Assembly (NCBI GenBank): GCA_031277685.1
Contig: JAITLV010000280.1
Span: 186,001 to 250,000 of the forward strand
Length of the DNA stretch: 64,000 nucleotides
Source: Sphingobacterium sp.
GTDB lineage: Bacteria; Bacteroidota; Bacteroidia; Sphingobacteriales; Sphingobacteriaceae
Direction of reading: 5' to 3'
In this document: in pieces, positions 45,656-54,947 of the stretch
How positions within the stretch are numbered: the first letter of the stretch is position 1
Layout: every line of letters begins with the position of its first letter
The notes under the pieces: model-generated
What the model was told of the DNA's origin: nothing
What the model saw: only the letters and a program-made list of their open reading frames with translations
Databases searched by the model: none
Position numbers and translations under genes: made by a program

Positions 45656-45889
45656 TTAGCCCTTTACATCTGTAAGAGATGCACCGAAGTTGATATGTAA
45701 AACATTTCCATTCGGAGTGACCAGCGCAGGTACTGACTGGATTCCCGCTTTTTCGGCTTCACCGATACGGGTCCGATCTTCACCAATGTTGACAACTTCT
45801 ACATTGGTTTCGCCGATAAGGTTGATAATATCCTGTTCTGCACTTACGCAAACGGGACAGCCTGCATGATAAAAGATTGATTTTTTCAT
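45656..45889 (-). CDS. Small thioredoxin/glutaredoxin-like protein
   Basis: A 77-residue thioredoxin-fold protein. The redox motif CPVC is at 11-14 after the first strand (KKSIFYHAGC), and a cis-proline motif is visible as SVPALV (about 52-57). It lacks the full set of thioredoxin helices, and its size is closer to glutaredoxin-like or TM0979-like small proteins. It has no signal peptide, so it acts in the cytoplasm. It is the first gene of the cysteine-rich operon and lies 38 bases downstream of a TAnnTTTG promoter element. Confidence 0.82.
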   Translation of the reverse strand: MKKSIFYHAGCPVCVSAEQDIINLIGETNVEVVNIGEDRTRIGEAEKAGIQSVPALVTPNGNVLHINFGASLTDVKG

Positions 45890-45926
45890 CTGAATGAATC
45901 ATTAAGTGTTGACGTTATTGTCGATA

Positions 45927-45950
45927 CAAACTTAGTTAGGTTACCTAACT
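45927..45950 (-). promoter_or_regulatory. Promoter with overlapping 17-bp palindromic operator for the cysteine-rich operon
   Basis: On the minus strand, TAAGTTTG (45927-45934) fits the TAnnTTTG -7 box. It abuts a perfect palindrome agttaggttacctaact (45934-45950; 8-bp arms, one-base centre) in the spacer between the -7 and -33 positions. This is the expected place for a repressor site; the MarR-like product is the likely ligand. No clear TTTG -33 element was found. Confidence 0.6.
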
Positions 45951-46020
45951 CTTAACTGATCCAGAAAAGTGAAATCCAGCAAAAAACTGGTGGGTTTGTT
46001 AATATACCTTAATGTTTGTT

Positions 46021-46048
46021 AAATGTTTGTGCCGGGCCACAAACATTT
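46021..46048. repeat. 11-bp inverted repeat in the divergent intergenic region
   Basis: The arms aaatgtttgtg (46021-46031) and cacaaacattt (46038-46048) are perfect reverse complements with a 6-base G+C loop. A further copy of aatgtttgtt precedes it at 46011-46020. It lies 39 bases before the DUF1800 start and may be an operator or a leader hairpin for that operon. Confidence 0.5.
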
Positions 46049-46086
46049 GTCAATAAAGTTGTTATTTAGGTGTAAACAGGAGTGAG

Positions 46087-47460
46087 ATGGTTTCTGAATT
46101 TATAAAAAATAAACATTTGGCCAATCGGGCTGGATTTGGGGCGAGCCTGGAGCAGATCGCTCTTTTTGAACGGCAGTCTACCACTGAAGTTTGGCAAAAC
46201 TATTTGAGTCATCGGGACTTTAAACCGGTCAGCTTCAGTGAGGAGGTTGCAGATGTTGATTACGTGGCCTTGTCCAGGCTGAACGCTGTGGAGAAAAAAC
46301 AAATACAGCAGCGTAATCGGCAGCGTAATATAGCGATCAATCTTAATTTTTTGATGGCCATGGTGCATTCAGAAGATCAACTACGTGAGAAAATGGCTTT
46401 TTTCTGGCATGGCCATTTTGCTTGCCGTGTGGTCAATTCCAAATTCAGTGTTCATATACTCAATGAAATTAGAAAAAATGCATTAGGGAGTTTTCGTGAT
46501 CTGCTTTTTGCAGTTTCAAAAGCTCCCGCTATGCTTAGTTTCCTCAATAATCAACAGAATAAAAAAGGGCATCCCAACGAAAATTTTGCTCGGGAGGTCA
46601 TGGAGCTGTTCACAATGGGACGTGGTCAGTATACCGAAGCGGATGTGCGGGAAGCTGCGCGTGCATTTACAGGCTGGTCTTACGATAGGGAAGCCAGATT
46701 TTTGGAACGGAAAAAGTTTCATGATTCTGGGACCAAAACATTCTTAGGAAAAACAGGGGATTTTGATGGAAATGCTGTACTGGATATCATTTTGGAAAAA
46801 CCGGCGACAGCCCGTTTTATTACCGAAAAGTTATATCGCTTTCTGGTCAATGAACAGGTGGATAACGAGCGGGTTAATATGCTGAGCAAGGAGTTCTATG
46901 CCTCTGGTTATAATATCAAGCAGCTACTGGATAGCATATTTAGTTCATCCTGGTTTTATGATCCTAAAAATATCGGTAGCAAAATAAAGTCACCAATTGA
47001 ACTTATGGCGGGTATTATGCGGATGTTACCTATGAAAGTAGAAAATCCTGAAAACCTAGTTGTTTATCAGAAATTATTGGGGCAGCTATTATTATACCCA
47101 CCTAATGTCGCTGGATGGCCCTCAGGAAAGGCTTGGATCGACAGTTCAACCCTGCTGCTTCGCATGCAGATACCACAGATCTGGACTGGTCTACGGCCAC
47201 TTGATCTCGACCCACAGCAGGATGATGACCTAGACATGGGTCTGAAACAAAATCGGAAGCTAACCAAAGGATTTAAAAATCCGAATATGCTGATCGCATG
47301 GCCGCAGGTCGAAGCTGTATTTGCCGGAAGGGAGCCGGCACTGCTATTATTGCAAAAGGAACCATCCTTTAAACAGCCTATAATCGAAAAATATGCTGAT
47401 GGAAACAACCGGATATCAATTATTGAAACAATGAGTATTCCCGAATACCAGCTCTGTTAA
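46087..47460 (+). CDS. DUF1800 family protein
   Basis: A 457-residue protein of the DUF1800 family, recognised from NRAGFGASLEQI, REKMAFFWHGHFACRV (with paired histidines), NENFAREVMELFTMGRGQYTEADVREAARAFTGW, and LYRFLVNEQV. The family is nearly always encoded beside a DUF1501 gene, as here (17-base gap), and its molecular function is not established. It has no recognisable signal peptide, unlike its Tat-signal partner, and might be carried out with that partner. Confidence 0.9.
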   Translation: MVSEFIKNKHLANRAGFGASLEQIALFERQSTTEVWQNYLSHRDFKPVSFSEEVADVDYVALSRLNAVEKKQIQQRNRQRNIAINLNFLMAMVHSEDQLREKMAFFWHGHFACRVVNSKFSVHILNEIRKNALGSFRDLLFAVSKAPAMLSFLNNQQNKKGHPNENFAREVMELFTMGRGQYTEADVREAARAFTGWSYDREARFLERKKFHDSGTKTFLGKTGDFDGNAVLDIILEKPATARFITEKLYRFLVNEQVDNERVNMLSKEFYASGYNIKQLLDSIFSSSWFYDPKNIGSKIKSPIELMAGIMRMLPMKVENPENLVVYQKLLGQLLLYPPNVAGWPSGKAWIDSSTLLLRMQIPQIWTGLRPLDLDPQQDDDLDMGLKQNRKLTKGFKNPNMLIAWPQVEAVFAGREPALLLLQKEPSFKQPIIEKYADGNNRISIIETMSIPEYQLC

Positions 47461-47477
47461 CCTAAAAAAGTACGACG

Positions 47478-48665
47478 ATGATTATCAAAAGACGTGAATT
47501 TCTCAAAGTAGGTTCCCTGGCAACAGCTTCTATGCTGCTACCTAATTTTTTAAAGGCGATGGTCTTGCCTGATGCTGTGGATAGTGCGCAGAAAGTCCTG
47601 GTTATTCTACAATTGAGTGGAGGAAATGATGGTCTTAATACAATCATTCCTCGGCGTAATGATATCTATTTTCGTGAAAGGCAGACGATTGCTGTCGATA
47701 ATGCGCTTCCGCTTACGGATGAAGCTGGCATCAATCCGGCTTTGAGCTTTTTCAAAGAATTATTCGACAATGGTGAAATGGCAGTGCTCAATAATGTGGG
47801 CTATCCCAACCCAGATAAGTCTCATTTCCGAAGTATGGATATTTGGCACAGTGCAAGCCGTAGTGACGAATATCTAGAAAGCGGATGGTTAGGCAGGTAC
47901 CTGGATGAAGCCTGCTACGACTGTTCACATCCAACTCAGGCATTGGAAGTCAACGATATGCTGAGTCTTGCGCTCAAAGGAAAGCAGAAAAAGGCTTTCG
48001 CTTTTAAAGATCCTAAAAAACTCTATCAAACCAGTCAGGAAGCATACTTTAAGTCGCTCTACGAAGGCCATCAGCATGAGGACGAAACTGTAGGTTATCT
48101 CTATCAGACACTAGGGGAGACGATCAATAATGCCGATTATATCTTTGAGAAGAGCAAAACAAAGGCTACAGCTGTGGCTTACCCTGATTCTGCCTTGGGA
48201 AAGGACTTTAGGACAATTGCCTCCCTAATTAAATCGGATATCAATACACAGGTTTACTATCTTCAGATTGGCAGTTTCGACACACATATCAATCAACGGC
48301 AACGGCAGGAAAGTCTGTTTCATACGATAAATGATGCGGTGAAGGCCTTTGTGAATGACCTAAAGAAAAATGGTCTTTTTCAGGATGTCATGCTCATGAC
48401 CTTTTCGGAGTTCGGACGGCGGGTAGCACAAAATGCGAGCAATGGTACTGACCATGGTACTGCTAATCAACTCTTTTTTGTCTCCGGAGGTTTGAAACAA
48501 AAGGGTCTGCTCAATACACTGCCGGATCTCGAACATTTAAACGAGGGAGATCTCGTTTATTCGGAGGATTTCAGAAAAGTATATGCTACGCTGTTAAAAA
48601 ATTGGCTAAAAGCAGACTCTTCCAAAATATTGGGCTGGAAAAATGGAATCTATGATTTTATCTAA
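47478..48665 (+). CDS. DUF1501 family protein with Tat-type signal
   Basis: A 395-residue protein related to the alkaline-phosphatase/sulfatase superfamily (DUF1501). The N-terminus carries a twin-arginine motif, RREFLK (5-10), with a hydrophobic stretch (LATASMLLPNFL), so it is probably exported folded by Tat. Conserved parts include VILQLSGGNDGLNTIIPR, the segment on SFDTHINQRQRQESLF, and TFSEFGRRVAQNASNGTDHGTANQLFFVSGG, where D and H residues probably bind metal. It forms a two-gene operon with DUF1800. Confidence 0.9.
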   Translation: MIIKRREFLKVGSLATASMLLPNFLKAMVLPDAVDSAQKVLVILQLSGGNDGLNTIIPRRNDIYFRERQTIAVDNALPLTDEAGINPALSFFKELFDNGEMAVLNNVGYPNPDKSHFRSMDIWHSASRSDEYLESGWLGRYLDEACYDCSHPTQALEVNDMLSLALKGKQKKAFAFKDPKKLYQTSQEAYFKSLYEGHQHEDETVGYLYQTLGETINNADYIFEKSKTKATAVAYPDSALGKDFRTIASLIKSDINTQVYYLQIGSFDTHINQRQRQESLFHTINDAVKAFVNDLKKNGLFQDVMLMTFSEFGRRVAQNASNGTDHGTANQLFFVSGGLKQKGLLNTLPDLEHLNEGDLVYSEDFRKVYATLLKNWLKADSSKILGWKNGIYDFI

Positions 48666-48770
48666 GTGAGTGCATAGGTGGTAAGTACTTTTTGTGCAGC
48701 AGGTTTATTTCAATTTAAGAGGTTAGGGAGCATGATGTCCATACCTCCTAAATTGATCAATCTCGTGTGG

Positions 48771-49859
48771 TTACTTTTTAACTAACAATGGAAGGTATTT
48801 TTCATAGCCTTTAACCTTCATATCCTCTTTGGGTATAAACTTAAGCGAAGCGCTATTGATGCAGTAGCGGAGTCCACCTTTGTCTGTCGGTCCGTCTTCA
48901 AATACATGGCCAAGGTGTGCATCACCGGTTTTGCTTCTTATTTCGGTGCGGCGCATACCATAGGTGTTATCGGATAATTCCGTCACTAAGCTGTCGCTTA
49001 TCGGTTTTGAAAAGCTTGGCCATCCGCAGCCCGATTCGAATTTGTCCGTTGAAACGAATAGGGGCTCACCGGTTGTGATATCCACGTAGATGCCTTCTCT
49101 AAACTCATCATTATATGCATTGTCAAAGGCCCGTTCGGTAGCATTATTTTGTGTTACGTCATATTGTAAAGGAGTCAGTTCCTTTTTTAGGGTTTCCTGA
49201 TCTGCTTTTTTATAAGTCGTGGCAGTGGCGGGATTCGCCTTGCGCGCAAGCTCAAATAAATCTGGACCAATATGGCAATAGCCACCTGGATTTTTGTCCA
49301 GATATTTTTGGTGGTATGCTTCAGCATCATAATAGTTTCGCAAAGGCTCAAGTTCAACCACTAGCTGAGTAGGATACTGTTTTGCCAACGCGGCTAAGCA
49401 TTCTTTGATGACAGGAACATCAACTTCATTGGTATAATAGATCCCGGTACGGTATTGGGTCCCAATATCATTACCCTGTTTGTTGAGCGAGGTGGGATCA
49501 ATTGTTTTCAGGAATAGATCCACTAGCAACTTGAGCTCAACGACCGCTGGGTCATAGCTTACTTTAACTGTTTCGGCAAATCCCGTTTTCCCAGTCGATA
49601 CCTGGGTATAGGTTGGATCCTGAAGATTACCATTGGCATAACCAACTTCTGTTGCTGTAACACCACGAACTTGTTTGAAGAAATGTTCAGTTCCCCAAAA
49701 GCAACCACCAGCGAAATAGATGACTTGATCTTTGTTGTGTAAATTATTCATAGTATGTTTTTTTTCTAATTTTAAATCTGCAGTTTTCTGTGAAAAACCA
49801 AACTTGCTGACGATGAATAGGCCTATGCCCAAGGCCAGCAGTACAAATAACTGTTTCAT
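48771..49859 (-). CDS. msrAB: Bifunctional peptide-methionine sulfoxide reductase MsrA/MsrB, exported
   Basis: A 362-residue fusion of MsrA (about 45-205) and MsrB (about 225-357), reducing both S- and R-methionine sulfoxide. A hydrophobic N-terminus (LLALGIGLFIVSKFG) suggests export or a membrane anchor, so it repairs envelope proteins. The MsrA active site is GGCFWGTEHFF with C53, and MsrB shows CGWPSFSKP, the RTEIRSKTGDAHLGHVFEDGP segment, and RYCINSASLKF, whose cysteine is the catalytic one. It is a single transcription unit, convergent with the DUF1501 gene. Confidence 0.93.
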   Translation of the reverse strand: MKQLFVLLALGIGLFIVSKFGFSQKTADLKLEKKHTMNNLHNKDQVIYFAGGCFWGTEHFFKQVRGVTATEVGYANGNLQDPTYTQVSTGKTGFAETVKVSYDPAVVELKLLVDLFLKTIDPTSLNKQGNDIGTQYRTGIYYTNEVDVPVIKECLAALAKQYPTQLVVELEPLRNYYDAEAYHQKYLDKNPGGYCHIGPDLFELARKANPATATTYKKADQETLKKELTPLQYDVTQNNATERAFDNAYNDEFREGIYVDITTGEPLFVSTDKFESGCGWPSFSKPISDSLVTELSDNTYGMRRTEIRSKTGDAHLGHVFEDGPTDKGGLRYCINSASLKFIPKEDMKVKGYEKYLPLLVKK

Positions 49860-50247
49860 ATTACCTCACATTTTTACCTCTTGTCCTATATAAATAGTGT
49901 TGAGCATACTTCGTTTTGACTGTCGCTAACCATTTTATTGAACGCTATTTAACTGATGCAAACTCCATTCCCTTTCCATATGTTTTAACACTTAAATGCT
50001 GTTGTGGGAACTGTATAGCTACCTTTTTACACTGGCAAGACAATAATTGTCCATGCTATGAAAAATGGCTGACAAAAAGGCCGAAGGTTAAATTGATCTA
50101 TACTTACTGAATCGAGTTGGTTCATTTCGGATAGCCTTAGTTTGGCAGCTTTTTTGTGTTAACAGAGGTATAGGTTGCTTGCGATAATTGCTGGTAACAA
50201 AACTTAATTTTCGCATAATTAATGCGATCTCACACGAAATAAAACTG
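49860..50247. other. Divergent spacer between msrAB and a small lipoprotein gene
   Basis: No coding sequence is supported in this 388-base stretch. A short inverted repeat tcgcat/atgcga (50211-50216 with 50222-50227) lies 20 bases before the lipoprotein start. Confidence 0.35.
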
Positions 50248-50595
50248 ATGAAAAAGATATTGAAGACATTTTCTCTTTTCGTATCGGCCTCCTTGCTGTT
50301 TGTCAGCTGTGCCGAAAAGCCAAAGATCCAATTTATTGATAAAGATGGCAATATCCATCTGTTGACACGTGAAGGGGAGCGCACGGCAATGGGCTTACAG
50401 AAAATCATCGCGCACGGGGTTGATACGGTTGTGACTATAGATGATACCGGCCAGCAAAAGATTTGGACAGCTTCAGACGTTGATAGTATTGATACGACTA
50501 AAATTCAGTACTATCTAAAAAGGCGAAATGGGGATAATATAAATATATATACCCCCTTGGAGGAAGCGGAAAATCTACAAGGCAATCAAGGATAG
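50248..50595 (+). CDS. Small lipoprotein of unknown function
   Basis: A 115-residue lipoprotein. The start is the ATG at 50248, giving a clear signal (KKILKTFSLFVSASLLFVSC, C21); a longer frame to 50188 lacks sense. The mature part has IQFIDKDGNIHLLTREGERTAMG, a two-strand motif repeated in part as VTIDDTGQQKIWTASDVDSID, rich in aspartate and suggestive of a small beta protein. No family was recognised. It stands alone before the GH2 gene. Confidence 0.7.
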   Translation: MKKILKTFSLFVSASLLFVSCAEKPKIQFIDKDGNIHLLTREGERTAMGLQKIIAHGVDTVVTIDDTGQQKIWTASDVDSIDTTKIQYYLKRRNGDNINIYTPLEEAENLQGNQG

Positions 50596-51015
50596 GATGT
50601 AACTCAGATTGCGATTATCTTGTGCAAGGCATCTCCTCATTTTCAACCGCCACACTATATTCTTTCCGAATCGAATCTTTAAATAAAGATCGTTTGCTTA
50701 TTTTAAGCTTGGATCTTTATTAGCCGGATTTTTTTTCTACTTTAGCCAGCAGTGCTTTAAGCGCTGCTCCATCATTTTTTTTTGTTTTGTTTTTTCCTGA
50801 GCCCTGAAGCTGTTAAAATGCGGGGTGATGGGTTATTATTTGTGCTATTTTTCTCCTAAACAGCTGAAAAAGTTTTAAATTACAGCTTTAAATCTAAACC
50901 GAATATCAATTCAGCAAAATAAGTAGCATCAGTGGTTAATCCATTCTTTTGTGTTGCCAAATTTTGAAAGCTACTCTTTGTTGTATTGAAGCTTAACAAA
51001 TCTGATTAAAACTAT
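50596..51015. other. Spacer with two hairpins upstream of the GH2 gene
   Basis: No gene is supported. A perfect 10-bp inverted repeat aataaagatc (50682-50691) / gatctttatt (50712-50721) is followed by a second imperfect stem, agcagtgc (50748-50755) / gcgctgct (50761-50768), with an ensuing poly-T stretch (50775-50783). The second looks like a terminator for the small lipoprotein gene. Confidence 0.5.
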
Positions 51016-52899
51016 ATGATAGATCTAACAAAATTTGGCCTGTTTACGTTGATAATGATTGTATGGTTTGGCACTGATACGGCGAAAGCACAATTGTTGA
51101 CGGATTTTACATTACCCACAGCTTGGACGGAACAGGCCATGGCAGCAAAAATACCATTCCCGGAATATCCTCGTCCACAAATGCGGCGAACCGAATGGCA
51201 AAATCTCAATGGCCTATGGGATTATATGGGGGGGGAGACACTTACAGATCCACGGTCTGTCGAAATTCCACCCACATTTTCCACGAAAGCCGAAAAAATT
51301 CGGATTCCTTTTGCGCCAGAATCGGAACTTTCTGGAATCGCCAGAAGCGGGGAGAAGTTTTTATGGTACAGACGCAGTTTTGTGATACCCCAAAATTGGA
51401 AGGGAAGACGTGTTTTATTGCATTTTGGGGCAGTAGATCATTATGCCGGTGTATATGTAAATGGGAAAAAGGTAGGCCATCATATTGGCGGATACAATGC
51501 CTTTAGTCTTGATATTTCCGATTTTCTAAAGGAAGGAACCAACAGTCTTGTTGTGGGGGCGTATGATCCGAATGATGGTAAAACATCATCAGGGAAGAAT
51601 GGTGACAAAGGAGACTATACCTTTAGTTCGGGAATATGGCAAACTGTTTGGATGGAGCCTGTGCAAGAGAAGCATGTAAGTCGGCTTAAATTAATTCCTG
51701 ATCTGAAAAATAGCAGATTGGAGATTACAACCTTTGCCCAGGGAAAGGATCTGACGATTGTAGCCACGGCAGGGAATGAACAGCAACAGGTGGCTAAAGC
51801 GGAAGGAAAAGTGGATGAACCTTTTTTTCTGCCAATCAGCAATCCACATCTCTGGAGCCCAGATGATCCTTTTCTATATCAATTGAAAGTGGAATTGAAA
51901 GATAAACAAGGGCGAACGGTGGATCGGATAGATTCTTACTTCGCGATGCGTTCCATTCATATCGGTAAAGTAGATGGTATCAACAGGACGTTATTAAATG
52001 GAAAGTTTCAATTCCAGATCGGTGTGTTGGATCAGGGCTATTGGCCTGATGGTATCTTTACCGCACCGACCGAAGAAGCGCTATTGTACGATATTCAATT
52101 GGCAAAAAGGGCAGGTTTTAATGTCATCCGTAAACATATTAAAGTTGAACCGATGCGCTGGTATTATCATTGTGATCGCTTGGGGTTAATGGTTTGGCAA
52201 GATATGCCGAACTTATGGTATCCTGACGGTACAGATTCTGTCGCGGTACGAAAGCAATTTAGATCAGAATTGAAACAGATGATGGATCAACTGGTCAGTG
52301 TACCTTCTATTGTTACCTGGGTACCTTTTAATGAAAATTGGGGTGCATTTGAGGTTGCTGATATCACTAGATGGACCAAGGAATATGATCCTTCACGATT
52401 GGTGAATGGTAATTCCGGATTTAACTATGCACCGGGTTATCGGCCGGCACAGGGGGATCCAGGCAATGGGGATTTTGTGGACTTACATCATTACGGAAAA
52501 ATGGATGATAAAGCATTTCCCAAACCGGACGAGAAACGAGCTGCTTCTTTGGGTGAATTTGGGGGAAAAGGTCTTTTTGTGCGAAATCATTTATGGCCAG
52601 TTCCTAATAATGCCTATGAGATATTAATTAACAAAGATATCCTGACTGATACGTATGTTTATCTACTTAATGAAGTTGAACAACGGATGATATATAGGGG
52701 CTTAAGTTCTGCAATCTATACGCAAACTTCAGATGTTGAACATGAAATCAATGGTCTGGTGACCTATGACCGTCAGGTCGAAAAAATGGACCTGACAAAA
52801 GTCAAATGGATAAATGAGGAAATCATCAGAAACAGTAAAAAAATTGGAACGAAGAAAAAGAAAATAAACTCTATTTCGAGAGTTTATCCCGTAGAATAA
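51016..52899 (+). CDS. Exported glycoside hydrolase family 2 enzyme
   Basis: A 627-residue GH2 enzyme. A signal peptide covers about 1-25 (ending AKAQ). The sugar-binding beta-sandwich (about 55-215: WQNLNGLWDY; ILWYRR-type segment FLWYRRSFVIP; NGKKVGHHIGGYNAFSLDIS) is followed by an immunoglobulin-like domain and a TIM barrel (about 325-600). The acid/base is E440 in PFNENWG, and the nucleophile is probably E514 in SLGEFGG. GH2 covers beta-galactosidase, beta-glucuronidase and beta-mannosidase; the specificity cannot be told. An AraC-type regulator follows 60 bases later and may control it. Confidence 0.9.
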   Translation: MIDLTKFGLFTLIMIVWFGTDTAKAQLLTDFTLPTAWTEQAMAAKIPFPEYPRPQMRRTEWQNLNGLWDYMGGETLTDPRSVEIPPTFSTKAEKIRIPFAPESELSGIARSGEKFLWYRRSFVIPQNWKGRRVLLHFGAVDHYAGVYVNGKKVGHHIGGYNAFSLDISDFLKEGTNSLVVGAYDPNDGKTSSGKNGDKGDYTFSSGIWQTVWMEPVQEKHVSRLKLIPDLKNSRLEITTFAQGKDLTIVATAGNEQQQVAKAEGKVDEPFFLPISNPHLWSPDDPFLYQLKVELKDKQGRTVDRIDSYFAMRSIHIGKVDGINRTLLNGKFQFQIGVLDQGYWPDGIFTAPTEEALLYDIQLAKRAGFNVIRKHIKVEPMRWYYHCDRLGLMVWQDMPNLWYPDGTDSVAVRKQFRSELKQMMDQLVSVPSIVTWVPFNENWGAFEVADITRWTKEYDPSRLVNGNSGFNYAPGYRPAQGDPGNGDFVDLHHYGKMDDKAFPKPDEKRAASLGEFGGKGLFVRNHLWPVPNNAYEILINKDILTDTYVYLLNEVEQRMIYRGLSSAIYTQTSDVEHEINGLVTYDRQVEKMDLTKVKWINEEIIRNSKKIGTKKKKINSISRVYPVE

Positions 52900-52959
52900 G
52901 CCAGTAGTACAATGTAAACCCTATAGCACAGATCGCTAATAAGTAGTAAATTTACGAGA

Positions 52960-53811
52960 ATGGTAAATGACTATAAGAAATACGAATTATTCGGTAAACC
53001 CCTGATACAGAAAATTGATCTGTCGGCACCTTTTAAATACGACTTTCCAGTTGCCGAACAAGCTTGTTTTCTCTATGTTCTGGAAGGAGCATTTCAATTT
53101 GAGCGAGATGAAGAGCAGATTCGTTTTCCCACAAATTATGCTTTGCTGCTCAATTGTATGGGATCAGGGAAAAAAATCCATCAGGTTAAATCAGCGAAAG
53201 GATGTCAGGTCGTTATTGTTACTTTCCATCCTGATATCTTAAAGCGGATTTACGATCGTGAACTGCCCACACTATTACAAAAGCCTAAGCATATCATTTC
53301 AAATCAATCAAGTGAAAAAATAAGTAATGATTTTTTGGTTCAAAAGTATGTCGAAGGTTTGCTGTTTTATTTTGATAATCCCTCACTCGTGAACGAGGAT
53401 ATATTGGTCCTTAAGCTAAAAGAAATCATTTTGTTACTCGCGCAATCGCAGAATGCGGAGACGATTCAAATAATTTTATCACAGTTATTTTCACCCACGA
53501 CCTATTCGTTCAAGCAGATTATTGAAGCGAATTTATTCTCGCAACTGACGATTGAACAATTGGCTGAACAAAATAATCTGAGCATATCATCTTTCAAAAG
53601 GGAATTTGCCAAATTATACAACGATACGCCGGCGAACTATATTAAGAACAAAAGATTGGAGAAGGCAGCTGAACTGCTTGTTGTTTCTGATGAACGTGTT
53701 GGTGATATCGCATTCAGCTGTGGTTTCAACGATTTGGCAACTTTTACTAAGAGCTTTGGTGAAAAGTATCATATTAACCCAACAGGCTACCGTCAGCAGC
53801 TGAAAGGATAA
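52960..53811 (+). CDS. AraC-family transcriptional regulator
   Basis: A 283-residue regulator with a cupin-like N-terminal ligand-binding part (about 20-110: FLYVLEGAFQFERDEEQIRFPTNYALLLNC) and a C-terminal AraC double helix-turn-helix (about 185-283: LTIEQLAEQNNLSISSFKREFAKLYNDTPANYIKNKRLEKAAELL; VGDIAFSCGFNDLATFTKSFGEKYHINPTGYRQ). It is co-directional with the GH2 gene and probably controls it; the inducer is unknown. Confidence 0.9.
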   Translation: MVNDYKKYELFGKPLIQKIDLSAPFKYDFPVAEQACFLYVLEGAFQFERDEEQIRFPTNYALLLNCMGSGKKIHQVKSAKGCQVVIVTFHPDILKRIYDRELPTLLQKPKHIISNQSSEKISNDFLVQKYVEGLLFYFDNPSLVNEDILVLKLKEIILLLAQSQNAETIQIILSQLFSPTTYSFKQIIEANLFSQLTIEQLAEQNNLSISSFKREFAKLYNDTPANYIKNKRLEKAAELLVVSDERVGDIAFSCGFNDLATFTKSFGEKYHINPTGYRQQLKG

Positions 53812-54034
53812 AAGTATTTCTATTGATTGTAGCCATGCTTTGTTTTTGGACCAAAATCTCAAATAGTTGAACCAAATCACCAATTCTTTTTAGTTATTCC
53901 AATGCAAATTTGTACTGTTCCTTTCAGGTTGTTTTTGCACTCCCTTTTTCAGGTAGTGAAATTGTCCGTTAGGAACAGCTGCGGTTTGGGCAAGGCCGCT
54001 TTATTCATTTATGTATTCATTAATAAAGTAAAAA

Positions 54035-54550
54035 ATGGGTTTATCAAATTTAGGGATTTTTCATACCATTATTGGTGTTGTGGCAATTTTAAGTGCATTA
54101 TTCGGCTTTATCAGGTATAGCAAAATCAATCTGGCTACCTTATCCGGTAAAATATATTTTTATGCGACTCTTATCACATCATTAACAGCATTGGGGATTT
54201 CAAAACAGGGTGGTTTTAATGCTGGGCATGTGTTTTCATTATTTATCATTCTTTTAATTTCTATAGCTTTTTATCTCTCTTTGCGAAAAAAGGAAAAAAA
54301 AGCAAGATACATTGAGAACTTCTTACTTTCGTTTAGTCTTTTGCTATCGCTTGTACCAACGGTTAATGAAACTTTTACCCGGGTACCGATTGGGCATCCT
54401 CTAGCTAGCGGTAGTAAAGATCCAATAATCGTGCAGACTCTTATGGTTCTCTTTGTGTTTTTTATTATTGGATCTATCATTCAATTTATAAAACAAAAAA
54501 AGGTCAATATCAATAAAGGGGCCGCCTCCGTTTATGGAGAAGGGCAGTAG
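54035..54550 (+). CDS. Hypothetical integral membrane protein
   Basis: A 171-residue protein with about four hydrophobic segments (approximately 7-27, 40-56, 65-82, 92-106, 130-151, the fourth being the weakest) and a charged linker KKEKKARY. It begins GLSNLGIFHTIIGVVAILSALFGFIRY. It was not recognised as a known family. It is a single gene with no near co-directional partner, and is probably an inner-membrane protein. Confidence 0.65.
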   Translation: MGLSNLGIFHTIIGVVAILSALFGFIRYSKINLATLSGKIYFYATLITSLTALGISKQGGFNAGHVFSLFIILLISIAFYLSLRKKEKKARYIENFLLSFSLLLSLVPTVNETFTRVPIGHPLASGSKDPIIVQTLMVLFVFFIIGSIIQFIKQKKVNINKGAASVYGEGQ

Positions 54551-54947
54551 TGTAAATTTGCTGTCTTCATTATTACCAGCTTTTTGTCTTTGATCTAAAA
54601 AACAGGTTGTGAGCGATCTTGGTGAAAATGAAATATTTACGATGTAAAAAAACAGGGTATTTCAGTACAAAACGTCAACATGATCGTTTAGCTATAAAAG
54701 GCTTGATGATGACGGGTTGGTTTATTTTTTTTTTAATCATCATTTGCTTTCATTTCGAATTTTAGATCATATCCAACGAATTTTAGATCAGAACTGTCGG
54801 ATGATAAACGACTGTATTTTTTTAACATCGAATACCATAATATTACATTGATTTTAGCGGATGAGTATGCTTTGGAATATTGTTTGATATAATAATATCC
54901 AACCAAGGGAAGAGGCACCGCTTTATTGAAAAAGCAATTTAGTGGTT
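54551..54947. other. A+T-rich spacer before the T6SS payload cluster, with a 14-base direct repeat
   Basis: No gene is supported. An exact repeat cgaattttagatca occurs at 54756-54769 and 54777-54790 (period 21). A small open frame on the minus strand (54733-54918) covers it but has no homologue that I recognise and overlaps a low-complexity T run. Confidence 0.4.

Noticed and set aside
54733..54918. A 61-residue minus-strand frame in the spacer before the amidase effector
   Set aside because: It contains the 14-base direct repeat and a low-complexity run, has no family match and no promoter that I can see.
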